A stretch of 15,438 nucleotides of DNA from an uncultured Bacilli bacterium (GCA_944363805.1 CALVVH010000031.1:1-15438); one strand, 5' to 3'. Numbered from the stretch's first letter, positions 6,805-14,109 are shown. Notes: generated from the letters alone by a model not told the origin. Numbers and translations are program-made.

Positions 6805-7374
6805 ATGGCGAAAGAAGAAAGAAATTATACTAAAGAATTTAAAAAACTCAATATGTCAATGTATATTATTATGGGATTGTTATTATTATTGGCAATATTG
6901 TTAATGGTGACATCATGTCGTAGTTCAAAATTAGCTAGTGAAGAAAATGAATATGATGTTTCAATGATGCATACAGTTGGAGTATCTGATGTTATCGATA
7001 TGTTTGCTAATGAAGGGACTTATGTTCTTTACATAGGTAGAGATACATGTTCGGTATGTTATGATTTATTACCAGTGTTACAAGAAGCCCAAATTGAAAA
7101 TAATTATATAACGCAATATTTAGATATTACCCAAGTTGATCGCGATAGTGATGATTGGGAAAGATTAGTAAATCTTTTAAATGTAGAAACTACAACTACT
7201 ATGGATGAAGAAGGGGTAGCAGAAGAAGTTACAGATACATTTGGTTATTTCTTGGATGCCAAAGGATTTACTCCGTGTGTGATTATTATTAACGAAGGAA
7301 AGCAAGTAGCAGGATTCTTTGGCAGTAGGTCTTTAGAAGCTTTTGAAGATTGGCTTTCTAGTTATGGTATTTAA
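6805..7374 (+). CDS. Membrane-anchored thioredoxin-fold protein with CxxC
   Basis: 189 residues from the ATG just after the intron. A cytoplasmic Lys-rich start is followed by one hydrophobic segment (about 20-36) ending in VTSC (35-38), which could be a lipobox or simply the end of a transmembrane anchor. The domain behind it lies outside the cell. It has a thioredoxin-type active site in YIGRDTCSVC (C82 and C85), a strand-helix pattern, the cis-Pro strand FTPCVIIINEGKQV and a C-terminal helix. The likely role is thiol-disulfide chemistry at the membrane surface; its partner is unknown. A longer in-frame extension to a GTG at 6721 lies in intron domains V-VI and is rejected. Expression should depend on splicing of the group II intron, which rebuilds the ribosome binding site. 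Confidence 0.82.
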   Translation: MAKEERNYTKEFKKLNMSMYIIMGLLLLLAILLMVTSCRSSKLASEENEYDVSMMHTVGVSDVIDMFANEGTYVLYIGRDTCSVCYDLLPVLQEAQIENNYITQYLDITQVDRDSDDWERLVNLLNVETTTTMDEEGVAEEVTDTFGYFLDAKGFTPCVIIINEGKQVAGFFGSRSLEAFEDWLSSYGI

Positions 7375-7377
7375 AAA

Positions 7378-7400
7378 ACAGCAAATTGCTGTCTTTTTTT
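7378..7400. terminator. Bidirectional terminator between convergent genes
   Basis: Stem ACAGCA/TGCTGT with an AAT loop, flanked by an A run on the left and CTTTTTTT on the right. It can end both the thioredoxin-fold gene (plus) and trmL (minus), whose stop codon overlaps the T run. Confidence 0.85.
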
Positions 7401-7917
7401 ATACTTCAAAATCCTCAATTTCTGTTTTACTTTTGTGTGGTTCATCAAAAAAAAGATTAGGATAATTTTGTTGTCTTAGGGCCTCATAAATCATAATAGC
7501 TACTGTATTGGAAAGATTTAGAGCTCTAACATTATCGCTCATTGGTAAACGTATACAAGTATCTAAATGTGGTTTTAATATTTCTTTAGGTATTCCAGTA
7601 GATTCTTTACCAAAAACAAAATAGATATTTTCATCTTGGTTACTGAAATCAAATTCTTTAGGAGGCTTATGACCATATCTAGTTAGGAAATAGAATTTTC
7701 CTTCTTTATTTTGGCTTATAAAGTCAGCATAATCTTCGTAAACAAACCAATTTAGTTTATCTATATAGTTGACTCCACACCTTCTTAAGGTTTTATCGTC
7801 GACTTTAAATCCTAAAGGTTTAATTAAATGAAGGGTAGCATTAGTTGCCACACAAGTGCGCATGATATTTCCAGTATTTTGAGGTATTTCCGGTTCAAAT
7901 AAGACAATATTTAACAT
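7399..7917 (-). CDS. trmL: tRNA (cytidine/uridine-34-2'-O)-methyltransferase TrmL/CspR
   Basis: 172-residue SPOUT-class SAM-dependent methyltransferase. The family methylates the ribose of wobble base 34 in some tRNA-Leu species. The motifs are clear: VLFEPEIPQNTGNIMRTC at the N-terminus, FVFGKESTGIP (motif 2), and RLPMSDNVRALNLSNTVAIMIYEALRQ, which forms the SAM-binding trefoil knot. Length is close to the usual 155-170. The ATG at 7917 has AAGGA upstream on the minus strand. It is the last gene of the minus-strand group headed by ftsK, and a hairpin at 7942-7965 separates it from the preceding gene, so it may be partly independent. The protein acts in the cytoplasm. Confidence 0.95.
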   Translation of the reverse strand: MLNIVLFEPEIPQNTGNIMRTCVATNATLHLIKPLGFKVDDKTLRRCGVNYIDKLNWFVYEDYADFISQNKEGKFYFLTRYGHKPPKEFDFSNQDENIYFVFGKESTGIPKEILKPHLDTCIRLPMSDNVRALNLSNTVAIMIYEALRQQNYPNLFFDEPHKSKTEIEDFEV

Positions 7918-7941
7918 AATTAATCCTTCTTTCTAATAGCA

Positions 7942-7965
7942 AATAAAAAGGTCTTTATTGACCTT
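7942..7965 (-). terminator. Probable terminator after the Cys-less thioredoxin-fold gene
   Basis: On the minus strand AAGGTC and GACCTT pair around an AATAAA loop and are followed by TTTTTATTT. The stem overlaps the stop codon of the upstream gene and precedes trmL, so trmL expression probably relies on read-through or an unseen promoter. Confidence 0.65.
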
Positions 7966-8572
7966 CGTATTCATAAATATCTAGGAGTTTTTGAAAATCT
8001 CCAGCATTGATAATGTTATCGTCATCTCGAGTAACAGTATCAACTATGGCTCCGTCTCTAAAATAAAGAATTGTAGGAACAGTAGTAATTTTGTCAGTAT
8101 TGAAAGCACTGTTTAATCTAGTAATGTAATTATCTTCTTGTATAATGTTTTCAATATTTAGATAATAGAATGAATCACTCAATTTGTAATCATCGATGAT
8201 TGATTTAATTGATTCTTCAAGATTATAAGTATCTTCATTGCCAGTATATGTGATGAGAACAAAATATTCTGTTGGTGACTCAGATAATACTTGACTTACT
8301 TCTTCTAAATTTTTAATCTCTAAACTAACAGTTCCTGAAGAAAGTAGATAACTCGTACGGTATTTTTCTTCATTGCGAGCACTTTGCCAGAAGTATATGT
8401 AAATTGCAACAAGAATGATAGCAGCAATTACAATGATGATTATCAGTACATTTTGACGTGAAATTCGATGTTGAGCATCCGCTATTTGACGCTTTTCTTC
8501 AGCAGTCTTTTTTACTTCAACGTCTGATTGAGTGTCATTTACTGCTTTGGTTTTATTTTTCTTTTCGGCCAT
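7955..8572 (-). CDS. Membrane-anchored thioredoxin-fold protein lacking active-site cysteines
   Basis: 205 residues: a charged cytoplasmic N-terminus (about 1-40, many Lys/Glu), one transmembrane helix (about 42-62) and an external domain. The domain has thioredoxin features: a strand YFVLITYTG, a helix-rich middle, and the typical strand with cis-Pro TTVPTILYFRDGAIVDTV. At the place of CxxC it has TGNEDTYNLEE and the protein has no cysteine at all, so it cannot do thiol-disulfide exchange and is more likely a binding or scaffold module. The ATG at 8572 follows AAAGGTATGGGATAATTT on the minus strand. It lies 67 nt after ftsK without a terminator between, so the two are probably co-transcribed. 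Confidence 0.75.
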   Translation of the reverse strand: MAEKKNKTKAVNDTQSDVEVKKTAEEKRQIADAQHRISRQNVLIIIIVIAAIILVAIYIYFWQSARNEEKYRTSYLLSSGTVSLEIKNLEEVSQVLSESPTEYFVLITYTGNEDTYNLEESIKSIIDDYKLSDSFYYLNIENIIQEDNYITRLNSAFNTDKITTVPTILYFRDGAIVDTVTRDDDNIINAGDFQKLLDIYEYEGQ

Positions 8573-8639
8573 AAATTATCCCATACCTTTCACTTAATAT
8601 ATTAACATAAAAAATTTGTTTTTGAAATTGTTTTTTACA

Positions 8640-10874
8640 TTATTCGTCATTATTTTTCTCTAATTTGACTAAAACTTCACGAGGTTTTGAACCATTTTGA
8701 GGTCCAACAATACCACGAGATTCGAGTAAATCCATCATGCGAGCAGCACGATTGTAACCAAAACGGAATCTTCTTTGAATTAAAGAAGCACTAATTTTAC
8801 CTGTTTGAATAGCAAATTCGACAACATCATTGTAGGCTTCATCATCTTCACCACCGGTAGCGCTATTGCCGATGCCACTTGAGGTATTAGAACTGACATT
8901 TTCAAATTCTTCATCGTATTTGGCAGTTGCTTGATTTTTGCAGTAGTCGATTAATCTTTTAATTTCATCATCGTTTATAAAGCATCCTTGAATACGGGTA
9001 GGAGTGCTATCTCCCATTGGAAAGTAGAGCATATCTCCTTTACCTAGCAATCTTTCGGCTCCAGTTTGGTCGAGGATTGTTCGGGAATCGATTTGTGAAG
9101 ATACTGCAAAGGAAATACGTGATGGTATATTATTTTTGATTAGACCAGTGATGACATCAGTCGATGGTCTTTGAGTTGCAACAATCAAATGAATTCCCGC
9201 AGCTCTAGCTAGTTGGGTAATTCGGGTAATAGAGTCTTCGACTTCTTTAGAAGCAACCAGCATCAAATCAGCAAGTTCATCGATAATGACAACGATGTAT
9301 GGCATTTTGGCTTGTGGTGTTTCCGGATGCTTCTTATTTTCTTTTTCAATCATGTCATTGTAGCCAGAGATGTTTTTGACTTCATTATCACTAAATAATT
9401 GGAAGCGATTGTCCATTTCAACGACAACTTTTTGTAAAGTAAGACTGGCTTTTTTAGGATCACTTACAACAGGACATAAAAGATGAGGTATACCATTGTA
9501 GTTTGTAAGTTCAACTTTTTTCGGATCGACTAGGACCAGTTTAACTTCATTAGGTTTATAACGCATCAATATCGAAGCAATAATACCATTGATACAAACA
9601 GATTTACCAGAACCAGTAGACCCAGCAACAAGAAGGTGAGGCATCTTAGTTAAGTCCATAACCTTTGGTGTACCCATGATATCTTTACCTAAAGCAGCAC
9701 AAATTTTGGCATCGCTTTTCAAGTTTTGTGGCGATTCTAGAACTTCTCTTAGAGTAACACTACTGATCGTTGGATTAGGAATTTCAATCCCGATGGTGCT
9801 TTTGCCAGGGATTGGAGCTTGAATAATGACGTCTTTAGCAGCAAGGGCTAAGGCGATTTCTTTATTTATATTGACGATACGACTTACTTTAGTACCAGCA
9901 GGAACGGTAAGTTCATATTCTGTTACTGCTGGACCAATATGGATTTCAACTACTTTAGCATTGATACCAAAGTCTTTTAAAACTCTTTCTAATATTTCTT
10001 TATTGCTCTTAGTAAAATCAGTCGAATTGACTTTTTTAGGTTTAATTGGGTCAAAAATTTCGTTAAACTTTGGCAAGCGGTAAGACATATCTTCTTCAGT
10101 TTCGACATGTTTAGTTTTAGTTTCCAAAGATTCTTGTTCGATTGGTTTTTGTTTTAATTCATCCATGCTGGTAATAATAATTTTTTCTTCTTTTTTCGGC
10201 GTACTTTCTTTTACTTCCGCTAGAGGTTTTATTTCATCAGAGGTACTGATAGGAATATCTTCTTCGGAAGCACTTTCTTTTTTCTTCCTTTTAAATAACC
10301 CAAAGATACGTCTGAATATTTCGGAAAGATTGATATTAAATGTTAAAACTGCTGCAAAGATGCCGAGCATTACTAGAATGACAATAGAACCAGTTTTACC
10401 AAATAAACCATAGAGTAAAGTAATAAATATAGCTCCGATAAATCCTCCACCGATGACTATAGATGTCGTTCCACTAGTATCTAACGCATTTGAAGAACTA
10501 ATAGATGATATTCTTTCCATAAAATTATTGTATGTGGCGGTGATTATCTCTTTTGGGGAACTTTCTTGATTTAGAAATTCAAAATGACTAGCTACTAAAA
10601 GGATTATTATAAATATATAGATACCAATTAACTTTTGAGTAGTAAACTTAGGCATCTTCCTTTTATATAACATATATATTCCTAGTATGATAAGTCCAAT
10701 TAAAATGAGCATCCACCAAGTACCTGCTAGAAACATAGCAAATTTTTTAATCAGTGAACCGATAAAGCCAAAGCCAAAGCCAATTATACCTATTAAAATA
10801 AGAATAAGGCCAATTAATTCGACGCTGTAGCCGATGCTACTAGAACTTTCTTTTGATTTTTTCTTTTTTGCCAC
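8640..10874 (-). CDS. ftsK: FtsK/SpoIIIE-type DNA translocase
   Basis: 744-residue septal DNA pump that moves chromosomal DNA through the closing division (or sporulation) septum. The N-terminal ~190 residues hold several hydrophobic helices, followed by a charged linker to about residue 280. The motor begins with the alpha domain, then Walker A AGSTGSGKS (about 415-423) and Walker B VVIIDELADLM (about 528). The ATQRPSTDVITG segment follows, and the C-terminal gamma winged helix (ISASLIQRRFRFGYNRAARMMDLLE) reads oriented DNA motifs. I chose the GTG at 10874 (MAKKKKSK) because AAAGGTGAT lies 5-8 nt before it; the in-frame GTG at 10883 overlaps that site. FtsK and SpoIIIE cannot be separated by sequence alone; the divergent cotJ operon makes a sporulation role conceivable. 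Confidence 0.96.
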   Translation of the reverse strand: MAKKKKSKESSSSIGYSVELIGLILILIGIIGFGFGFIGSLIKKFAMFLAGTWWMLILIGLIILGIYMLYKRKMPKFTTQKLIGIYIFIIILLVASHFEFLNQESSPKEIITATYNNFMERISSISSSNALDTSGTTSIVIGGGFIGAIFITLLYGLFGKTGSIVILVMLGIFAAVLTFNINLSEIFRRIFGLFKRKKKESASEEDIPISTSDEIKPLAEVKESTPKKEEKIIITSMDELKQKPIEQESLETKTKHVETEEDMSYRLPKFNEIFDPIKPKKVNSTDFTKSNKEILERVLKDFGINAKVVEIHIGPAVTEYELTVPAGTKVSRIVNINKEIALALAAKDVIIQAPIPGKSTIGIEIPNPTISSVTLREVLESPQNLKSDAKICAALGKDIMGTPKVMDLTKMPHLLVAGSTGSGKSVCINGIIASILMRYKPNEVKLVLVDPKKVELTNYNGIPHLLCPVVSDPKKASLTLQKVVVEMDNRFQLFSDNEVKNISGYNDMIEKENKKHPETPQAKMPYIVVIIDELADLMLVASKEVEDSITRITQLARAAGIHLIVATQRPSTDVITGLIKNNIPSRISFAVSSQIDSRTILDQTGAERLLGKGDMLYFPMGDSTPTRIQGCFINDDEIKRLIDYCKNQATAKYDEEFENVSSNTSSGIGNSATGGEDDEAYNDVVEFAIQTGKISASLIQRRFRFGYNRAARMMDLLESRGIVGPQNGSKPREVLVKLEKNNDE

Positions 10875-10891
10875 TATTATCACCTTTTATA

Positions 10892-10920
10892 ATTATACAT
10901 GAATATTGGATACTTTTCAA
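10892..10920 (-). promoter_or_regulatory. Vegetative promoter of ftsK
   Basis: On the minus strand TTGAAA (10915-10920), a 17-nt spacer and a perfect TATAAT (10892-10897). The predicted start is near 10885, giving a leader of about a dozen bases that consists mostly of the ribosome binding site. The -35 overlaps the left end of the divergent sigma-E-like promoter. Confidence 0.75.
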
Positions 10921-10948
10921 ATATTTCTGAGTAATTTACCCATACCAT
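10919..10948 (+). promoter_or_regulatory. Sigma-E-like promoter of the cotJ operon
   Basis: AAATATTT (10919-10926), 14 nt, then CATACCAT (10941-10948). Compared with the B. subtilis sigma-E pattern as I remember it (KMATATWT, 14-15 nt, CATACAHT), 7 of 8 positions match in each box. cotJABC of B. subtilis is known to be sigma-E dependent. The expected start is near 10955, about 30 nt before the ATG at 10989. Confidence 0.6.
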
Positions 10949-10988
10949 CTAGTTAAAATGTCATAGGATGAAATAGGGAGGAAATGAA

Positions 10989-11426
10989 ATGTTATTTGAT
11001 GATAATTTTGGCTTTATTACTTATGATTTATATAGTGGTTTAGCCAGTAAAGAAAATAGTAGTAAATTAGTTTCTACTGATGAGGGATTTTTAAGAGGTA
11101 ATATGTTTGCTGATGAGTATAAACCATATAAAAGTTATACTTATAAAAAAATAGTTCCTAAAAATAAGAAAGAAGAATTGATGTTAGAAATTATGGAATT
11201 ATCTTTTGCTATCAATGATTTAAATTTATATTTAGATTTACATCCAGAAGATGAAAAAATGTTGGAAAAGTTTAATGAATTAGTGGAAAAGTCATGTAAA
11301 TATGAAATGGAATATGTAGAAAAGTATGGAGCTTTAGAAGTGATAGATAATACTTCTAGTAAAAAATTTGAATGGATATGTAGTCCATGGCCTTGGGATA
11401 ATGAGGGAGGTAGTAAATATGTTTAA
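10989..11426 (+). CDS. Fused CotJA-CotJB spore-coat protein
   Basis: 145 residues combining two proteins that are separate in Bacillus. The N-terminal part (about 29-58) has the CotJA signature DEGFLRGNMFADEYKPYK. From residue ~60 the CotJB pattern follows: LMLEIMELSFAINDLNLYLDLHPED, then a KYGALE segment and the C-terminal EWICSPWPWDNEGG. CotJA/B/C are inner spore-coat components made in the mother cell, and CotJB is thought to work with the CotJC manganese-catalase-like protein. GGGAGG (10977-10982) lies about 7 nt before the chosen ATG; another ATG at 10984 is out of frame and too close. The last 8 nt overlap the start of cotJC. A fusion keeps the stoichiometry fixed, which fits joint assembly. 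Confidence 0.85.
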   Translation: MLFDDNFGFITYDLYSGLASKENSSKLVSTDEGFLRGNMFADEYKPYKSYTYKKIVPKNKKEELMLEIMELSFAINDLNLYLDLHPEDEKMLEKFNELVEKSCKYEMEYVEKYGALEVIDNTSSKKFEWICSPWPWDNEGGSKYV

Positions 11427-11976
11427 ATATGTAAAACATTTAGCATATCCGATAAATATTACTAAAAAGGATTTAAAGATGGCTAAGCTCATTGTTACGC
11501 AATTCGGAGGTCCAGCGGGAGAACTTGGAGCAACACTTAGATATTTTTCGCAAAAGTTTACAATGCCCGATGATAAAGGAAAGGCATTATTAAACGATAT
11601 AGCAACTGAAGAACTAGGGCATATGGAGATGGTTGCAACAATGGTGCATCAGTTAACGCAAAATGCCACTATTGCAGAAATTAAAGAGGCGGGATTAGAA
11701 AGTTATTATACCGAACATAATAAAGGAGTATATCCGTGTAATGCCAATGGTATACCATTTGATGCTATGAGTATAGCTGTAACGGCAGATCCTCTTACAG
11801 ATTTATCTGAAGATATGGCAGCAGAACAAAAAGCTAGAAGTGCTTATGAAAATCTAATTGATTTAGCAACTGACCCAGCAGTTATCGAACCACTTTTGTT
11901 TTTACGCCAAAGAGAAGTAGTTCACTTTAATCGCTTTAAAGAATTATACGATTATTATGAAAAGAAAGGCTATTAA
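11419..11976 (+). CDS. cotJC: CotJC, manganese-catalase-type spore coat protein
   Basis: 185-residue ferritin-like four-helix protein of the manganese catalase family (disproportionation of hydrogen peroxide at a di-manganese site). All five expected ligand positions are visible: the Glu in AGELGATLRYF, the Glu and His in TEELGHMEM, the Glu in DMAAEQKARSAYENL and the His in REVVHFNRF. The N-terminus MFKYVKHLAYPI is typical of CotJC, so the ATG at 11419 is chosen; the frame is open back to 11368 but that stretch encodes no family sequence and overlaps cotJB. GAGGGAGG (11403-11410) lies 8 nt upstream within the cotJA-cotJB gene. The start overlaps the upstream stop by 8 nt, implying coupling. 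A terminator follows at 11991. Confidence 0.95.
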   Translation: MFKYVKHLAYPINITKKDLKMAKLIVTQFGGPAGELGATLRYFSQKFTMPDDKGKALLNDIATEELGHMEMVATMVHQLTQNATIAEIKEAGLESYYTEHNKGVYPCNANGIPFDAMSIAVTADPLTDLSEDMAAEQKARSAYENLIDLATDPAVIEPLLFLRQREVVHFNRFKELYDYYEKKGY

Positions 11977-11990
11977 GTAATTTAATTGGT

Positions 11991-12016
11991 CAAGTAATAT
12001 ATTTACTTGGCTTTTT
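11991..12016 (+). terminator. Terminator of the cotJ operon
   Basis: Stem CAAGTAA/TTACTTG around a TATAT loop, followed by GCTTTTT. The stem is AT-rich but in the right place, 15 nt after the cotJC stop. Confidence 0.7.
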
Positions 12017-12283
12017 GCGTGTAAATTTTTTGTAAACTAAAGTTCATTTTATTTTCCATTTTTTTTATTTTTTAAATTAATTTTTGATTAAACTTCCATA
12101 ATTCTAAAAACAAGTATTAAAATCTAAATTTTACGTAAATTGACTTTTAGATAAAATTTTTCTAAACTTATTATAGATATGCTAGTTAAAAACTAGCAAA
12201 AAATATTTCAGTATAATACATGGTTCGACAAGAATTTTGTAGTGTATCTGTTATAATTTGAGAAGTTGAAAGGATGAATTAAA
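12017..12283 (+). promoter_or_regulatory. AT-rich upstream region of the surface-protein gene
   Basis: No gene is seen here. Its right half holds three possible control elements. The first is TTGACT (12140-12145) with TAAACT (12163-12168) at 17-nt spacing. The second is a perfect 7-bp palindrome GCTAGTT-AAA-AACTAGC (12181-12197), which would form near the 5' end of RNA started from the first element. The third is an extended -10 TGTTATAAT (12249-12257) with no clear -35. Another TATAAT lies at 12212-12217. AAAGGA (12269-12274) is the ribosome binding site 9 nt before the ATG. Several stacked starts suggest phase- or condition-dependent expression, but which are used cannot be told. Confidence 0.5.
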
Positions 12284-13810
12284 ATGGAAAAGAAAAATAA
12301 GACTCTTGTGCTATCTATAGTAGCTATAGCAACTCTTTTAATCGTGGTAGTTGGAGCAACTTATGCATTCTTTGTTGCTCAGGGCGGAGCATCAGCCAAT
12401 ACCAATGTAAATGTGCAAACTAATACTACCGATAACTTATCATTTGAGGTAGGAGAGCCTATCTCTTTAAATATCAATCAAGATAACTTCTATCAAGGAG
12501 CAGGTAATCAAGCGGGCAGTACAACCGCAACAGCGACGTTGACGGCGAACAATGCCACAAATACGGCGACAAGAAATTATTATTTGTATTTAAATATAAC
12601 AAATAATGATTTTGAATATACGGTAGATGAAAATACTCCAGAATTAATATTAACAGTAACAGATCCTGATGGTACAGAATTACAAACTTTATCTGGATAT
12701 AAATATGTAGAAGTAGGAGAAGTATCGGGATTCGATATCACAACCGTTAATGATGTGATTAAAATAGCTGAAAATTATGAAATAACTTCAACTGGTACAG
12801 AGACACAAACTTGGAATATCACTGTGACATTTGTCAATCTTGATACTGACCAAGTTGAAAATACTGGAAAGACATTTGAAGCAAGTTTAATAATTCAAGC
12901 AGAACCATTACAAACTAGTGTAAACTTTGCAAGTTATATAACAGATACATTATATACAGAAGATGGAATAAATAACCTTTATTATCATGATGGAGAAGGG
13001 GATTATATTAATTCCGACCAAGAAGCTGGAGATAACTCATACAGATTTAGTGGAGCAAATCCAAATAACTATATTTGTTTTGGTAGTGATGAAGAAACGT
13101 GCCAAACAGATAATTTATATAGAGTAATAGGAGTATTTGATAATCGAGTAAAATTGATAAAGTCAGATTTTGTATCTGCTAATATACTCGGACAATCTGG
13201 TAGTTATAGTTCGTTTGAATTATCCAATCTTTATGACACTTATATTGGTAAACAAGAAGAGTTAGTTCAATTTACTTGGTCCAACTTAAATTCAAATAAT
13301 TGGGCTACTAGTGAATTAAATATTACAAACTTGAATTCAAATTATCTTAATTATTTATCAGATGAATGGGAAATAATTATTTCAGAAAATTCTTGGCTTG
13401 TTGGCGGAAATAGTTATAACAACATATATAATGTATCTGTAAAAGACGCATACGTTAATGAATTAATTACACCAGAAGAATCGATTAAGACAGAAAACAA
13501 AATAGGATTAATGTATGTAAGTGATTATGGATATGCTGCAAGTCCAGAGAATTGGAAAATTACATTATTAAATTATAATTGCAATGAAATATGTTCTAAT
13601 TGGCTATATTTAGGTTTTTATGAGTGGACAATAACTAAACGTTCTGATAATTCTAATACAGTATTTAATATTGATAATTTAGGGGAAGTTCATAGTAGTG
13701 AAGTTACATATGATAATTGCGTCCGTCCAGTATTTTACCTAAATAATGATGTTGAAATCTACGAAGGTCACGCCGGAACTCAAAGTGATCCATACAGAAT
13801 TGTAATATAA
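12284..13810 (+). CDS. Signal-anchored surface protein with GATYAFF-type N-terminus
   Basis: 508 residues. MEKKNK plus a hydrophobic stretch (about 8-30) ending GATYAFF makes an N-terminal signal anchor of the kind seen in TasA/camelysin-like and other exported proteins of gut Bacillota. Residues ~35-210 are Thr/Asn-rich beta-strand sequence (NYYLYLNITNNDF, LILTVTDPDGTEL, WNITVTFVNLDTD), resembling an Ig- or TasA-like sandwich. From about 215 a second domain begins, with NNYICFGSDEETCQTDNLYRVIGVF and, at the end, RPVFYLNND and SDPYRIVI, a pattern shared by surface proteins of uncultured gut Bacillota. No LPxTG, choline-binding repeat or enzyme motif is seen. Cysteines near residues 266/274 and 436/440 could form disulfides. 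It is probably an extracellular matrix or adhesion protein; function is unproven. Confidence 0.75.
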   Translation: MEKKNKTLVLSIVAIATLLIVVVGATYAFFVAQGGASANTNVNVQTNTTDNLSFEVGEPISLNINQDNFYQGAGNQAGSTTATATLTANNATNTATRNYYLYLNITNNDFEYTVDENTPELILTVTDPDGTELQTLSGYKYVEVGEVSGFDITTVNDVIKIAENYEITSTGTETQTWNITVTFVNLDTDQVENTGKTFEASLIIQAEPLQTSVNFASYITDTLYTEDGINNLYYHDGEGDYINSDQEAGDNSYRFSGANPNNYICFGSDEETCQTDNLYRVIGVFDNRVKLIKSDFVSANILGQSGSYSSFELSNLYDTYIGKQEELVQFTWSNLNSNNWATSELNITNLNSNYLNYLSDEWEIIISENSWLVGGNSYNNIYNVSVKDAYVNELITPEESIKTENKIGLMYVSDYGYAASPENWKITLLNYNCNEICSNWLYLGFYEWTITKRSDNSNTVFNIDNLGEVHSSEVTYDNCVRPVFYLNNDVEIYEGHAGTQSDPYRIVI

Positions 13811-13833
13811 CTGTTTTCATAAAGAGTATAAAT

Positions 13834-13852
13834 TTCAAGTTAAATACTTGAA
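13834..13852. repeat. Inverted repeat at the start of TA-like copy 1
   Basis: Perfect 7-bp TTCAAGT-TAAAT-ACTTGAA. It overlaps the -35 of the plus-strand RNA and, read on the minus strand, is followed by ATTTAT, so it could be an operator or the weak terminator of the toxin-like mRNA. The second locus keeps a degenerate version (TTTAAGTAAATACTTGAA). Confidence 0.55.
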
Positions 13853-13876
13853 TAATATTGATTATTCTGATATATT
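13848..13876 (+). promoter_or_regulatory. Promoter of antitoxin-like RNA, copy 1
   Basis: TTGAAT (13848-13853), 17 nt, TATATT (13871-13876). The second locus has the same two hexamers with the same spacing although the spacer sequence differs. Confidence 0.75.
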
Positions 13877-13883
13877 ATAAATG

Positions 13884-13943
13884 TAAGTGTTACCAATAGT
13901 GGTGGTAACGCCTGCACTAGTCAGACGCTTTTAGCGTCTTTTC
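13884..13943 (+). ncRNA. Antitoxin-like small RNA, copy 1
   Basis: A predicted ~60-nt RNA bounded by its promoter and a terminator. It has a 5' stem-loop GTTACC (13889-13894)/GGTAAC (13904-13909), then a single-stranded stretch and the terminator hairpin, which is complementary to the last codons of the peptide gene on the other strand. It contains no ORF. The convergent 3' overlap is the arrangement of RatA and SR4 antitoxins. No transcription data are available, so the ends are estimates. Confidence 0.65.
13923..13943 (+). terminator. Terminator of antitoxin-like RNA, copy 1
   Basis: AGACGCT-TTT-AGCGTCT followed by TTTC. It overlaps the stop codon of the minus-strand peptide gene. Confidence 0.8.
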
Positions 13944-14011
13944 TCATTTATCTTGCCGATTAAAGCAAGAACAATAATTATTATTACTAGACAAAATTCA
14001 TTATCGTTCAT
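13931..14011 (-). CDS. Small hydrophobic type I toxin-like peptide, copy 1
   Basis: 26 codons, starting MNDNEFCLV and ending KINEKRR, with an uninterrupted hydrophobic core (about residues 7-19, mostly Ile/Val/Leu/Ala). A short acidic N-terminus, one membrane-spanning segment and a basic tail are the usual make-up of type I toxins such as Fst, TxpA and BsrG, although the sequence belongs to none that I recognise. GAGGCGAGG lies just before the ATG. The paralogue at 15096-15176 has the same length, with 16 of 26 residues identical and mostly conservative changes, so the ORF is under selection. The product probably inserts in the cytoplasmic membrane; toxicity is inferred. The mRNA would start near 14103. 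Confidence 0.72.
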   Translation of the reverse strand: MNDNEFCLVIIIIVLALIGKINEKRR

Positions 14012-14030
14012 AGCCTCGCCTCGCTTTCAT
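14001..14030 (-). CDS. Possible leader ORF overlapping toxin-like ORF 1
   Basis: ATG AAA GCG AGG ... TAA, nine codons, preceded by GGGAGATCAGG. It covers the toxin ribosome binding site and ends 11 nt inside the toxin ORF in another frame, so ribosomes on it could open the toxin start, as mok does for hok. Copy 2 has an ATG at the same place but a different short peptide. Translation is not shown. Confidence 0.3.
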   Translation of the reverse strand: MKARRGYER

Positions 14031-14087
14031 CCTGATCTCCCGAAGAAAACCCCCTGAAGTCGGAATCCGGCAAAGTAAAGCAGACTT

Positions 14088-14101
14088 CCACTAAAGGTAA
14101 C
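14088..14101 (-). promoter_or_regulatory. 5' lock element in toxin-like leader 1
   Basis: The first bases of the minus-strand mRNA read GUUACCUUUAGUGG. They can pair at 12 of 14 positions with CCACUAUUGGUAAC of the same mRNA's 3' region (13889-13902), the same segment that the antitoxin-like RNA covers. Confidence 0.6.
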
Positions 14102-14109
14102 GGTTAATT

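Noticed and set aside
9213..10413. Three plus-strand open frames inside ftsK
   Set aside because: Antisense to conserved motor and membrane segments of FtsK; no ribosome binding sites.
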